Shown: positions 16,068-25,768, counted from the first letter of the stretch. The stretch is DNA of 64,000 bases from Marinagarivorans cellulosilyticus (GCF_021655555.1 NZ_AP023086.1:1560001-1624000), one strand, 5' to 3'. A program made the numbers and translations. The notes: a model not told the origin generated them from the letters alone.

Positions 16068-19000
16068 TTAATTAATGGCTGTTAAGCAAATAGTATCAGG
16101 TAGCTCAATAATAAATTTTACGGTAGCGAAATCAACTTCTCCGGTTTCTAGGCCGGCTGTAGGTGGGGCGGTTAGTTTGATGTAAACATCACCGCCTAAT
16201 TCGCGAATGAAGGCTCTTACGGCATCCATACCTACACCCCGGCCAGAAATATCACTGACGGTTTCTTTGGTGGATACGCCGGATTCGAAAATCATGTTAC
16301 AAATAATATTTGGGTCTATTGCTTCGCCCGCTTGCCAGCGTTCTTGTTTAATGCCCATGGCATACAGGCGTTTAATGTTTAAGCCTTTGCCGTCATCGTT
16401 AACCGTTAATTGTGTTTTGTTACCGTCTTGGGTACTAACAATGTTTATTTTTCCTGTTTCGGGCTTTCCTTTTTCTGCTCGCTCTGCCGGCGGCTCTATA
16501 CCGTGATCTAGGCAGTTACGTAGTAGGTGGGCGAATACATTGTTAATTGTTTCGAGGTGTTCGTTCTTAATGCGGGTGCCATTACTGTGAATGTCGACGC
16601 TTGGCGGTGATTTTTCTAGCTGTTCGGCAATAGACGGAAGGGAGTTCACCACGTCTTTAAGGGCATCTTCTAGGCTTGATGAAATACCCTTAGCCAATAC
16701 GGATTTCATGTCTATCAATGATTTTTGTTGGTTTGTTGACGCGTTTTCTAGCATTACTTGATCTATATTGTTATTCATTCGCTGAATGCTTTCTTCGCTC
16801 ATCCAGAAGCCGTTACCGCTGCGTTCGTTATCCTCTGGTTGGCGGCCCAATACGGAAGAATATATATGCTCGTATTCGGCGAGTATTTCGTGTACTCGGG
16901 CTATATCTTTAAGTAATGCTTCTTGATCCCACTTTGCATCGCCTTTGCTTAAGTCACTATATAGGCTTTCTACTTCGTGAACGATATCGCTGAAATGGGT
17001 GAAACCATAGGTCCTGCAGTTGCCCTTGATGGTGTGCATGTTTCTAAATAATGCAGAGACGACCTCGTCTTTTTGGGCATTGTTATCGCTAATCAAGGTT
17101 TCGTTGTCATTTAAAAACTCGGTCGTTGTGCTCACAAATTTTCGGTATTTAGAAGACGGCAGGTTGAGTAGTTGGCTAATAATATCTAGCTCTCGTTTTT
17201 TGCTGGCCGCTTCGCTTTCCATTTGCTTAAGTAACGTTACATCCCGAACAGAAACCATAAGCTTTTGAACAATACCTTCTGGGTTGATTATGGCGTTCCA
17301 GTCGAGAGATAAGCTTTTTGTTTTTCCCGCAATCACCGTATCGTAATCGCTTAAAAGGACATGATTATTGAATTCGAAGTTCATTTCGTCTTCGCCAATA
17401 ATTGCGCCTATACCCTCTTTAACTTGATTTAATTCGTTACTTCCCGCTAGCGCCCCGTAAAACAGTAGTTGGTACGCATTTTCACCAGCAAGTTTTTCTT
17501 GTTCAAAAATACTTTCTAAGTGGGTAGAGTATTCAGGGTGAATGCTACCGTCAGTTTCTATGGTAAATAACCCTTGGCGCATATTGCTAAGCATGCATTG
17601 GATGTCATCATTTTTAGCGCGTAATTCGGTTGTGCGCTCTGCTACGCGAAGTTCGAGCAACCTGTTTTGCTCTTCAATGGCTTTGCGTTTATTGCGTTGC
17701 AATTGAATAAAGCGCGCAAGGCTACCTAATATAAATAATGCGTAAAGCGTTTTGGCCCACCAAGTTAGCCAAGGTGGTGGCAGCTGAATTACCTCAATCG
17801 ATTTACCTGTTTCATTCCAAACGCCATCGTTATTGCTGCCTTTTACTCTAAAGGTATATTTACCAGCGCTTAGGTTGGTATATAGGGCTTGGCGTTGCGA
17901 GCCGACTTCACGCCAATCATCATCAAACCCTTCGAGCTTATAGGCGTATTGATTTTTATCGGAGTCTCTAAAATTGAGTGCCGAATAGTTAAAAGAGATC
18001 ATGGATTTTGTATAATCTAAGGTGATACTGTCGGTTTGATTGATCGCTTTTTGAAGTAGGCCATCTTCGCCATTTATGGCAATAGACTTGGTGAAAATTC
18101 TAAAATCATTAAGCACAATGGGGGGCTTGACGGTGTTATCTTTTAATTTTTTGGTGTTGTATATACGTAACCCGTTTGGTCCACCCATGACTATTTCATT
18201 GGCAGATGTTAATAGCGAACCTCCAGTGGATATACCCCCTATTTTTTCGCCGTTGAAGCGTCGATAATTTTTGATATCACCATTTTCAGGGTTAAATAAG
18301 ATAATGCCGTTATTCGTCCCTAGCCATAGGTTATTGGCAGAATCGACTTCGATAGTTCTAATGCCATTATCAGAAAACCCACTCGTTTGGTCGTCAAATA
18401 GTGTGAAGGTTTGGCTATCTTCGTTAAAGCGATGGAGGCCGTTATTTGTGCCAATCCATATGTTGCCTGTTTGGTCTTCGGCGATGACGTTAATGAAATC
18501 ATTTTTTAGGCTGCCCTCAATAGCGGCATCTGATTTAAAGCGCTGGAATGTGCCTTTTTCTCTGTCCATTAGGTTTAATCCGCCAACCGCGCCAACCCAA
18601 AAGCGTTTTTTGCTATCTTCAAAAATAGACCATAGAAGATTATCTGATAGGGAATCATCTTGCGAAGCATTATGGTTGTAATAGCGAAACTCTTTGGTTT
18701 TTTTGTTGTAATTAATTAGGCCAGAATTGTGGCTGGCAATCCAAAGGTTGCGGTTACTGTCTTCGTAAATATCCCAAATGCTGGTATCTGTTAGAACATT
18801 TAATCGCTCCCCTTTGTAGCGTAAAGAGGTATCTAGTGGTAGTTGATCGAATCTTTCTTCGGCTTTATTGTAGACAAATATGCCGGCATCCCAGGTGCCA
18901 AACCAAACATCGCCGTCGCTATCAATTAAGCCGCACAGCATTTTTTTGGATGCTACCCGATCGGGTTCACCATTTTTAGCTAAAAAGTTTTTAAGCTCAC

Positions 19001-20219
19001 CGCGCGCTCGGTCGAAGTAAGTGGGGCCGGCGCCATCTGTTGCCAGCCAAAAATTGCCCTTTGAGTCTTCTTTTATATCTGTTATTAAATCTGTGCCGAG
19101 CGATTTTGGGTTGCTGGAATCGTGACGGTAAACGCTAATGGCGGAGCTTGATCTATCGTGGAAATTAATACCGGAGGGGTAGGTGCCAACCCAAAGGTCG
19201 TGGTTATTGTCTTCAAAAATACGGCGGGTAATATTGGATGATAGCGAGCCTTTTTCGGACTCGCGGTGTTTAAAGTGGCGAAAGGAATCGGTTTCGTAGT
19301 GGTAGTAATTAAGCCCGCCGCGGTCTGTTCCAATCCATAAAATGCCCGTCGAATCTAGATATAGATCTTCATGGATATCGTCTGAAATACTGCGTGGGTC
19401 ATTCGGGTCGTTTAAGTAGCGAAAAACTTCTTTGGTCTCTGGATTAATACGATAAAGACCTAGCGATGCGGCGGCCCAAATGTGGCCATTTCTATCGGCT
19501 TTAATGGCTTGTATGGCGTTTTCTTTTGTCGCGGAAGGGTCTTCGGCGAATGGCACAATGTTATCAAACTGCATGGTTTCTTGGTTTAGCTGGCTTACCC
19601 CTGCGCTGGCGCCTAGCCATATGGTGCCATCTTTGGCGGTAAACATGTCGTAGACGGCATCGCTGATTGGAGCGTCACTGTTACCTGTTGCGGTTATTTG
19701 GGTGACATGCATGGTATCTGGGTTAAAGCGAACAAGGCCATGGTAGGTTGCTGCCAGCATGTCGCCATTGGCGAGCTCTAAAATACGGTTGTAGTTACCC
19801 TGGTTGAAATTTACCTGGGCGCCGTTTTTGGGGTATAGGCGGGTTAGCTCTTCGCGCTCAGGGCTGTACAAATAGAGGCCCCAGCGCGTGCCTACCCATA
19901 GCCTATCTTTTGAATCTATGTACAAATCTGAGGCTTGCGATACATCACGAGGGCTGCTTTTATCTTTCTTGTCGGCCTCGATCATAATCTTTTTGAATTC
20001 GTACGCGTCGTAGCGCAATAAACCGTTGCGCCCGCCAAACCACATAAAACCATCTTTGTCTTGGGTAAAGGCTTCGACCTCTCCTAAGCCAATATCCTGC
20101 TCTGCCATAATATTCTGAAAGATCATTTTTTCAGGGTAATCGGCAGCTATGGTGCTTAAAGGAAGTAATAACGTTAAAAAACAGGCTTTTACGCCGACAA
20201 AAATGCTTGAACGCAACAT
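16068..20219 (-). CDS. Propeller-domain sensor fused to CheA-like Hpt and ATPase domains
   Basis: Predicted inner-membrane sensor kinase of 1383 residues. Start ATG 20219 gives a signal peptide (MLRSSIFVGVKACFLTLLLP, cleaved near STIAA); an upstream in-frame ATG at 20303 would spoil it. The periplasmic part has many two-component-propeller repeats (about residues 30-720, with GFMWFGGRNGL and DLWVGTYPSG types) and a Y_Y_Y domain (about 745-805). One membrane segment follows (about 820-840), then coiled coil and a PAS-like region. An Hpt domain follows (HTIKGNCRTYG, His near 1062). It ends in a CheA P4-like ATPase: N box HLLRNCLDHGIEPPAERAEK, G1 DDGKGLN, G2 SGRGVGMDAVRAF. Standard DHp, receiver and CheW domains are absent. 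No response regulator lies nearby. The ligand is unknown; propeller sensors often detect glycans. Confidence 0.85.
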   Translation of the reverse strand: MLRSSIFVGVKACFLTLLLPLSTIAADYPEKMIFQNIMAEQDIGLGEVEAFTQDKDGFMWFGGRNGLLRYDAYEFKKIMIEADKKDKSSPRDVSQASDLYIDSKDRLWVGTRWGLYLYSPEREELTRLYPKNGAQVNFNQGNYNRILELANGDMLAATYHGLVRFNPDTMHVTQITATGNSDAPISDAVYDMFTAKDGTIWLGASAGVSQLNQETMQFDNIVPFAEDPSATKENAIQAIKADRNGHIWAAASLGLYRINPETKEVFRYLNDPNDPRSISDDIHEDLYLDSTGILWIGTDRGGLNYYHYETDSFRHFKHRESEKGSLSSNITRRIFEDNNHDLWVGTYPSGINFHDRSSSAISVYRHDSSNPKSLGTDLITDIKEDSKGNFWLATDGAGPTYFDRARGELKNFLAKNGEPDRVASKKMLCGLIDSDGDVWFGTWDAGIFVYNKAEERFDQLPLDTSLRYKGERLNVLTDTSIWDIYEDSNRNLWIASHNSGLINYNKKTKEFRYYNHNASQDDSLSDNLLWSIFEDSKKRFWVGAVGGLNLMDREKGTFQRFKSDAAIEGSLKNDFINVIAEDQTGNIWIGTNNGLHRFNEDSQTFTLFDDQTSGFSDNGIRTIEVDSANNLWLGTNNGIILFNPENGDIKNYRRFNGEKIGGISTGGSLLTSANEIVMGGPNGLRIYNTKKLKDNTVKPPIVLNDFRIFTKSIAINGEDGLLQKAINQTDSITLDYTKSMISFNYSALNFRDSDKNQYAYKLEGFDDDWREVGSQRQALYTNLSAGKYTFRVKGSNNDGVWNETGKSIEVIQLPPPWLTWWAKTLYALFILGSLARFIQLQRNKRKAIEEQNRLLELRVAERTTELRAKNDDIQCMLSNMRQGLFTIETDGSIHPEYSTHLESIFEQEKLAGENAYQLLFYGALAGSNELNQVKEGIGAIIGEDEMNFEFNNHVLLSDYDTVIAGKTKSLSLDWNAIINPEGIVQKLMVSVRDVTLLKQMESEAASKKRELDIISQLLNLPSSKYRKFVSTTTEFLNDNETLISDNNAQKDEVVSALFRNMHTIKGNCRTYGFTHFSDIVHEVESLYSDLSKGDAKWDQEALLKDIARVHEILAEYEHIYSSVLGRQPEDNERSGNGFWMSEESIQRMNNNIDQVMLENASTNQQKSLIDMKSVLAKGISSSLEDALKDVVNSLPSIAEQLEKSPPSVDIHSNGTRIKNEHLETINNVFAHLLRNCLDHGIEPPAERAEKGKPETGKINIVSTQDGNKTQLTVNDDGKGLNIKRLYAMGIKQERWQAGEAIDPNIICNMIFESGVSTKETVSDISGRGVGMDAVRAFIRELGGDVYIKLTAPPTAGLETGEVDFATVKFIIELPDTICLTAIN

Positions 20220-20493
20220 TGTTAATTCTCGTTGATATTCATGGTTTGCTTCTGCATAGTCGCAGAAGTGGCCGTATGCGGCATGAGTAATCAGGGTTAT
20301 CAATTAAAGAATAGCCGCTGTATGAACATTTGCGAAAAAGCTTATTTGTTTTTGTAATTCGTATTTTTTAATTACTTTTTGGGGAAAATAGGCAAGCCTT
20401 TAGATAAATATTGCAGCTTGGGAAGGGGGTGTTCGTGCATGCGGCTAGTTGGCGATAGCTATTTAGTGATAGCTATTTAGGAATGGCAGGCAT

Positions 20494-20520
20494 AAAAAAG
20501 CCCCAACCGTGTGGGGCTTA
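20494..20520 (-). terminator. Rho-independent terminator of the zinc-ribbon gene
   Basis: Read on the - strand: AAGCCCCA stem, short ACACGG-type loop, TTGGGGCTT, then a run of T. It lies 27 bases after the stop of the 20547-21218 gene and upstream of the sensor gene, so the two are separate transcription units. Confidence 0.85.
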
Positions 20521-20546
20521 GAATATTTGCGGAAGGCAAGGGCTGT

Positions 20547-21218
20547 TTAAGCCTCGCAGCCTTCTAGCTCGGCGACTATAGCGTTACCCGTGGCAGATAC
20601 TGTGATATTGGCACTTTTCGTGCCCTCTAGCTTCATTCCGTTCTTCACGGCTACATCTGTCACCATGTTGGCGTCTTGTGTTTGTGCTGCTTGGCGCAAT
20701 TGCTCTAGCGCATTTTGCTTACCTTGCTTCAAGGCTGCGAGCACTTTGGGGCTTTTGCGGCCTATAAACTTACCGTTTTCGAACAACTCTGGTGTTAGCG
20801 CAATACTAAGCACGCACTCGGCACTAACGTCGCCCATTTCTGCAAGCACGGTTTGCTCTGCTTTTGGCTTTGTTGTTAGCACAATATTGGCGCTTTCTAT
20901 CGCTTGCTTGGGTTCTTCGGCAGCGGCTACAGGGGCTGGCGCTTCAGCGGGTACTGGCTCTTGTGTCGGTTCTGGGCTGGCTTGTGTTGCTGGCGCTTCT
21001 TCATGCTCTGTCACAATGTATTGTGTGGCAGGGTCTTTAAGCTTCACTTTGAATTCTTTTGCTGGCGGTACTTCTGTGGGGGCTTCAGCTGAATTGGCTT
21101 TGGAGCGCTTGCCTCCCTCGTGTTCAAAAAAACAATGAGGGCATATATGGCTGGCGCGGTACATGCCGCCATTCATGGGTTTGCTACAGCTTTGGCAAGG
21201 TTTAGTTAAAGATTGCAT
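20547..21218 (-). CDS. Zinc-ribbon protein with Pro/Ala/Glu linker and YbjQ-like C-terminal domain
   Basis: 223 residues, no signal peptide, probably cytoplasmic. The N-terminus holds two CXXC pairs (CQSC, residues 8-11; CPHC about residues 27-30), a zinc ribbon. The middle (about 45-110) is a low-complexity linker rich in Ala, Pro, Glu and Thr. The C-terminal 100 residues resemble the YbjQ/UPF0145 fold: a Gly-Arg turn (FIGRKSP), an amphipathic helix (KQNALEQLRQAAQ), then DANMVTDVAVK and a final strand (ANITVSATGNAIVA). The function of that family is unknown. Single-gene unit with its own terminator. Confidence 0.6.
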   Translation of the reverse strand: MQSLTKPCQSCSKPMNGGMYRASHICPHCFFEHEGGKRSKANSAEAPTEVPPAKEFKVKLKDPATQYIVTEHEEAPATQASPEPTQEPVPAEAPAPVAAAEEPKQAIESANIVLTTKPKAEQTVLAEMGDVSAECVLSIALTPELFENGKFIGRKSPKVLAALKQGKQNALEQLRQAAQTQDANMVTDVAVKNGMKLEGTKSANITVSATGNAIVAELEGCEA

Positions 21219-21408
21219 ATTTATTCACTATTGGTTTCTGCAAAAAAGTGTGCAAATTTTAGGCTATATTGCACGCCCGCTCAAGAAGTGGCCTCACAAA
21301 TTTGTCAATATTGGTCAATTATTATCGCTAATAACTAAAAGATCTAAACAAAGTGTCAATTTATTGTGCATTGATGTGGCGCTGCGGCTAAAGGCCCGAA
21401 TCTTATAT

Positions 21409-21482
21409 GGGCAACTCTAAACACAGTGGTCTTTTCATAAGAGCAGGGCAGACGTTGCTTCTGGCAGCTTTCTGCAGATAAC
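21409..21482 (-). repeat. Family A element, decayed partial copy
   Basis: It starts GGGCAACTCTAAACACAG and continues through AGAGCAGGGCAGACGTTGC to a TTTCTGCA block, tracking the left arm of copy 2 (9910-9985) with many substitutions. No opposite terminus is visible. Confidence 0.55.
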
Positions 21483-21639
21483 TGCGGTGCTGTCGCGGCC
21501 TGCATTCCAGAGCATATTAAGGTTGACCCGAATAGATAGGGGTCCACTTTATGACGGCTAGAATGCGCGATTTTCAATGCCAAAGCATTGCAAGATTTTT
21601 CATTGACATTGGCCCTAAAAATTATGGCTAGTAGTGTTT

Positions 21640-21863
21640 TTTGTGGGGGAGCCATCCGGCTCTGTATTTAATTCACTCGTGCAGCGGGCGCATGAAAAGG
21701 TATCCCAAGAAACCCCTTTATTAACGCGGGAGCGATTGCTATCTGTGATATTTTGGTTTCTCGCTTAGGTGACCCTAAGGCAGAGCAACTGGCGGTTATA
21801 CGAAAGCTATCAGGCATTGCGACCGTTAAATGTCGTACCGGAATTGCGGACTCAGAAAATTAA
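21640..21863 (+). pseudogene. Glutaminase (GlsA/YneH-type) gene remnant
   Basis: Translating with one frameshift restores a central piece of glutaminase A. The first frame gives GEPSGSVFNSLVQ (family: EPSG..FNSLVQ), ending near 21714. The next frame gives PFINAGAIAICDILVSRL, then AVIRKLSGI and IADSEN, matching the family NPFINAGA block and its downstream helix. The N-terminal third with the Ser-X-X-Lys catalytic motif is missing, as is the C-terminal half with the Tyr residues. The gene is dead. A functional paralogue may exist elsewhere in the genome. Confidence 0.65.
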
Positions 21864-22558
21864 ACGGGATTCAGGCATCACGCGGTAAGCACTTCATGAG
21901 CCTAATGCAACGTCAGGGTTACGTAGGTGTTATGGGTGTCCTCAATTATCTCTTCATTGGTTTTCGTGTTTAATAGCAATTAGATGGTGCATACCCGTAC
22001 GGTGGCGCGTTATTTTGTTTTTTGGGGTGCGTTATTTGCGCGACAAACAGGCTGATGCCTTGCTATCGATAACACGGTACTTTTTACGCACGCCTTTTGT
22101 TTCTGATGTGACATTGCTTTGCTAATGCAAAGTTAATTTGCATTTTTGGTTGTTTAACCCTCGACTTACTAGCGTTAGTATCCTCTAAGAAATATCCGTT
22201 AAAAACTGCCCCTAGAAGGTTCCGGTTGCTTTGGTGTAACTATTCAGCGATCCCCGCCAACACACGGACCACTTTCTGGGTTGCTTAGTCATCGGCGACG
22301 TCGAGCTCCTGCAAAGTCTACCCCTGCGCAGCCATGCTAGGGCTGGGCGCTATGCGAGCGTTCTTGGTACGCGCGTGTGCAGAAAATAACCAATCTGCTT
22401 TTTGGGGAAGTATTATTTCGACGCTACCTGGCGAAACCACTTGGCCTGACTAAACCACTTGGATAGTTACGTTTTGGTTTGTGTTTTTGGCGCGCCCGAG
22501 AGTTGGGGGTAATTTAATAACTCTTAAAAATGTGAATATGTTATGGAGGGCTTTCAGT

Positions 22559-23725
22559 ATGAAGATATCAAGTCTGGGTAAAGGTCCGCTTGCTATTGCT
22601 TGCATGGGGTGGGCCTCAGTCGCCTATGCGTACGACAACCTGTTTGAAACAGGTTTTTATGAGCTCAATGAGGTTAAGCCGGCTCGTTCGGACTTGCCAA
22701 AATCGGGCGTGCAAGGCGCCGGAAAGGCCAATAGCCGGAGGCATCTTTTTGCCGCTTATTCTCCTCAATACCCACTTTGGTCTGATGGATCTCAAAAGCG
22801 CCGTTGGATATATATTCCGGGTAAAAAGAAGATTAATACGCGTTATCCAGATTCTTGGGTTTTTCCAAAGGGAACGAAGATATGGAAAGAGTTTTCGTTT
22901 GATGAGGCCGAAGGAAACCGAAAAATAGAAACGCGCTATATGGAAAAAAGAAAGGATGGCAGCTGGGTTATGCAAAGCTTTGTTTGGAATGACAACCAAA
23001 CTCTTGCGACGGCAGCTCCAGAAGAAGGAATACAGGGTCATTATGAAATTGATGAAGGCGTGTATTACGACATTCCACCAGCCTTCGCTTGTTTGCTATG
23101 TCACGATAAGGCTGGTTTAGACGTTGGGCCTAAAAAGACGCCAGTGCTTGGGTTTTCCGCGTTACAGTTATCCGATAATCGTGACCCTGATGCTATTCAT
23201 GGCGAGGCCCTAGAGCCTGGAATGATCACTCTAGAAGGTTTGCAAAGCCTTAATAGAGTGACGCGAAAGATGCCAGAAATGCCGCAAATCCCAGATTCAG
23301 AGGCCTACCCCTTGCAACGCTCGGTATTGGGTTATCTCCATACAAATTGCGGGAGTTGCCACAACGAGACTGGGCTGGCAGAAATTTCCACCTTCTCTGA
23401 TTTTCACCACCCCGCCCACGCTCAGCATATTCAGCAAAACGGTACTTTTAAGACCTCCATGGGTAGACCTATCTCAAATTGGTTGATGCCAGATGGAAGC
23501 CCTGAGTTAATTATCAAACCTGGTGATTCAGAGAATAGTGCTTTGTTGTTTAGAATGAACGCAACGCACGAACTACATACTTTCAATATTCCCCTTTGGC
23601 ATCATAGTGGCGGTTATTCTAGAACCGACTTGGTTAAAATGCCGTTTATTGGCAATAACCTAAAAGATACCTTTGCTATTGAAAAAATTTCTGAATATAT
23701 AGATTCTTTGCCTCAGGAAAATTGA
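22559..23725 (+). CDS. Exported diheme c-type cytochrome-like protein
   Basis: Periplasmic or surface redox protein, 388 residues from ATG 22559. That start has GGAGGG 9 bases upstream and yields a signal peptide ending AYA; a longer in-frame start at 22481 would bury it. Two CXXCH heme-binding motifs are present (CLLCH, CGSCH). The N-terminal half has the segment YPLWSDGSQKRRWIYIP, then DSWVFPKGTKIWKEF, characteristic of an uncharacterised family of cytochrome-like proteins. Heme attachment is firm from the motifs; the electron partner is unknown. The flavodoxin-fold gene 86 bases downstream may belong to the same unit. Confidence 0.72.
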   Translation: MKISSLGKGPLAIACMGWASVAYAYDNLFETGFYELNEVKPARSDLPKSGVQGAGKANSRRHLFAAYSPQYPLWSDGSQKRRWIYIPGKKKINTRYPDSWVFPKGTKIWKEFSFDEAEGNRKIETRYMEKRKDGSWVMQSFVWNDNQTLATAAPEEGIQGHYEIDEGVYYDIPPAFACLLCHDKAGLDVGPKKTPVLGFSALQLSDNRDPDAIHGEALEPGMITLEGLQSLNRVTRKMPEMPQIPDSEAYPLQRSVLGYLHTNCGSCHNETGLAEISTFSDFHHPAHAQHIQQNGTFKTSMGRPISNWLMPDGSPELIIKPGDSENSALLFRMNATHELHTFNIPLWHHSGGYSRTDLVKMPFIGNNLKDTFAIEKISEYIDSLPQEN

Positions 23726-23811
23726 AGTTTAATGCTGTTTTAATCGTTTTTTGAGCTCTTGCCGTTACTGGCTAAATTACATTTATAATTAAATTGTTAT
23801 TGGAGAAAAAT

Positions 23812-24411
23812 ATGAAAATATTCGCCATCAGTGGTAGCCCGAATCGTGAAGGTAATACCTGTACTTACGGTAATCATGTGATAGAAGCCGCAAAGAAAAA
23901 CGGTGCTGAAGTAGAAGAAGTTAATATCTACGATTTTAATATCACTGACGTATGGGAAAATTATTTCGGCGACGCACTTTTCAATAAGTTTGAAAAAGCC
24001 GGAAGCGATGATATGCCTTTACTAAAGGACAAGATGATGAGCGCAGATATCATTTTGCTCATTACGCCCATCTATTGGTGTCAAATGACCGGTAAGATGA
24101 AAACGTTCGTTGATCGCTGGACTGATACCATCAATTTGGATTTTTCGTCGGATTTAGGTGGAAAGGGCTTGGCTTTGGTTTCCACGCACTCTGGGATGAA
24201 CCAAATGAATTCTTCAAATGTTCTCCAAACGGCGATGGATAATACAGCAGTATTCTTGGGAATGACCTGGTTGGGCGGCATTGACGGCGCGTCTAAAATG
24301 GAAATTACCTCAGGAATGAATGAAGGCCATGAAATTATTGCGAAGGATTTTGGCGCTAAATTAGCTCGCGGCGAAAATTTGTTGGGTATGAAAGTTGTAG
24401 GTGGCGAGTAG
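23812..24411 (+). CDS. NADPH-dependent FMN reductase / flavodoxin-fold protein
   Basis: Cytoplasmic flavoprotein of the NAD(P)H-dependent FMN reductase family, 199 residues. It has the phosphate-binding loop SGSPNREGNT at the N-terminus (residues 7-16), the TPIYWCQMTGKMKTFVDRW segment that packs on the flavin, and VSTHSGMNQ. ATG 23812 is preceded by GGAG at 6 bases, so the upstream in-frame codon at 23794 is not needed. The electron acceptor cannot be read from sequence. It is followed by a hairpin at 24423-24454. Confidence 0.8.
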   Translation: MKIFAISGSPNREGNTCTYGNHVIEAAKKNGAEVEEVNIYDFNITDVWENYFGDALFNKFEKAGSDDMPLLKDKMMSADIILLITPIYWCQMTGKMKTFVDRWTDTINLDFSSDLGGKGLALVSTHSGMNQMNSSNVLQTAMDNTAVFLGMTWLGGIDGASKMEITSGMNEGHEIIAKDFGAKLARGENLLGMKVVGGE

Positions 24412-24422
24412 GTTTTCCCGCA

Positions 24423-24454
24423 AGGCTACTGATCGAGATATTGTTCAGTAGCCT
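24423..24454 (+). terminator. Hairpin after the flavodoxin-fold gene
   Basis: AGGCTACTGA and its complement TCAGTAGCCT form a 10-bp stem with a 12-base loop, 11 bases after the stop codon. There is no T run, so a factor-independent terminator is uncertain. Confidence 0.4.
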
Positions 24455-24558
24455 CTGCTAAGCCAGGTGGCCGGTTTGTGCACCGGCTAGTGGTCGATTT
24501 TGGTAATTAAATAGGTTTTTGGGGCAGTTTCAAGGCTGCGTCTACATCTTGCCGAGCA

Positions 24559-24569
24559 GGGGGGGGGGG
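24559..24569 (+). repeat. Tract of 11 G residues upstream of the MBL gene
   Basis: Eleven consecutive G lie 62 bases upstream of the ATG at 24632, in non-coding sequence. Such tracts can slip during replication and alter promoter spacing. No promoter elements are firmly placed here. Confidence 0.8.
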
Positions 24570-24631
24570 TGACCTGATGCTAGCAAGGACTTTTCAATAA
24601 TTAGTTAGATTTCAATTACAAGGATATTGGT

Positions 24632-25705
24632 ATGCTTAAGCTTCTATTGATTTTAATTACTGTTATTCCCATTTTAAGTGTGGCAGAAATCCATATTCCC
24701 GAAAGAATTCCTCCTTTGGCGGCTATTGCGCAAGGCGAGCCCATGATTGATGCTGATATAGATGAAAAAGGCTATCACGTAGCAAAGATTCATGACGATG
24801 GAGTTTACTGGATAACGGACAATAACTACCACTCTTTGGCTATTGTGCGCCCACAGGGAATCATTGTTGTAGATGCGCCAGAGCCAATGCCCTTTTTCCC
24901 CCCAACACCTGTACTGACGGCCTTGGAAGAGGTTGCTCCCGGTGTACCTGTTACGCACCTAATTTACACCCATGCTCATACAGACCATATTGGCGGCGCT
25001 GGTGCGATTAAAGAGAAATACCCTCGTGTAAAGATTTTGGCTCATCAGGACACCAAGAAAATTCTGAAGCGAGCGAAAGACCCTAAGCGGCCAGAGCCAA
25101 ATCGCAAGTTCAAGCGTGATGTTAGTGTGAGGATTCATGGGGTAAACATTGAATTGAGCACTTTTAGGGATGCGCATATGAAGGGCAATGTATTCGTATT
25201 ATTGCCTGATCAAAAAGTTTTGATGGCTGTGGATCTGGTTTACCCTGGATACGTTCCTTTTAGGCGAATGGGTGTGGCGGAAAATTTTGTTGATTGGTAT
25301 GAAGGCACAAAGTATTTATTAACAAAGGATTTTGATATTTTCGTAGCTGGTCATGGATTGAGGTTAGGAACTCGAGAAGATATTGAGCTACAAATTGAAT
25401 ACGTAGATGATATTCGTAATGTTGTAGACTCTATGGTTATGGATATCAATAAGCTTAATGAAACAGTCGATTTAATTGACGAACAACATGGTCCGTATTC
25501 ATCGTTCACACATCAGGCTAAATGGACCTTGTTTGGTGGTTATCTGGATGTAATTGCGCAAGCGTGCAGGGAAGAGCTGGACAAGAAATACATCGAAGGG
25601 GAAAATTCAGGGGACAACTCAAAAGCTTTAGCTGGAGCGGAAACCTTTAATTTCGCAAACTGCGAATCTTATTTTGTTGCTAGGCGCTTAGGTGTTGATA
25701 AGTAA
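24632..25705 (+). CDS. Exported metallo-beta-lactamase-fold hydrolase
   Basis: 357-residue MBL-fold enzyme with an N-terminal signal peptide (MLKLLLILITVIPILSVAE). The zinc motif is intact as HAHTDH (about residues 114-119), with later metal ligands at His in FRDAHMKGN and DLVYPGY, and His in VAGHGL. AAGGA lies about 8 bases before ATG 24632. The family includes lactonases, esterases and choline- or alkylsulfatase-like hydrolases, and the substrate is not evident. A second exported MBL gene follows 63 bases downstream in the same direction. The G11 tract upstream may influence expression. Confidence 0.78.
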   Translation: MLKLLLILITVIPILSVAEIHIPERIPPLAAIAQGEPMIDADIDEKGYHVAKIHDDGVYWITDNNYHSLAIVRPQGIIVVDAPEPMPFFPPTPVLTALEEVAPGVPVTHLIYTHAHTDHIGGAGAIKEKYPRVKILAHQDTKKILKRAKDPKRPEPNRKFKRDVSVRIHGVNIELSTFRDAHMKGNVFVLLPDQKVLMAVDLVYPGYVPFRRMGVAENFVDWYEGTKYLLTKDFDIFVAGHGLRLGTREDIELQIEYVDDIRNVVDSMVMDINKLNETVDLIDEQHGPYSSFTHQAKWTLFGGYLDVIAQACREELDKKYIEGENSGDNSKALAGAETFNFANCESYFVARRLGVDK

Positions 25706-25768
25706 CGTTAATCTGAGTTTGAACCTGTCATCGGCCGCGATATTGGCGGCCTGTTTGGCGATAAATTA

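Larger units (their letters stand above)
21219..22558. other. Intergenic region with decayed sequence
   Basis: A 1.3-kb gap between a - strand and a + strand gene. It holds a decayed family A copy (21409-21482) and a glutaminase pseudogene (21640-21863). The stretch 21870-22540 contains many stops in all frames and no recognisable family. The promoter for the cytochrome gene is presumably in the last 200 bases but is not evident. Confidence 0.5.
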
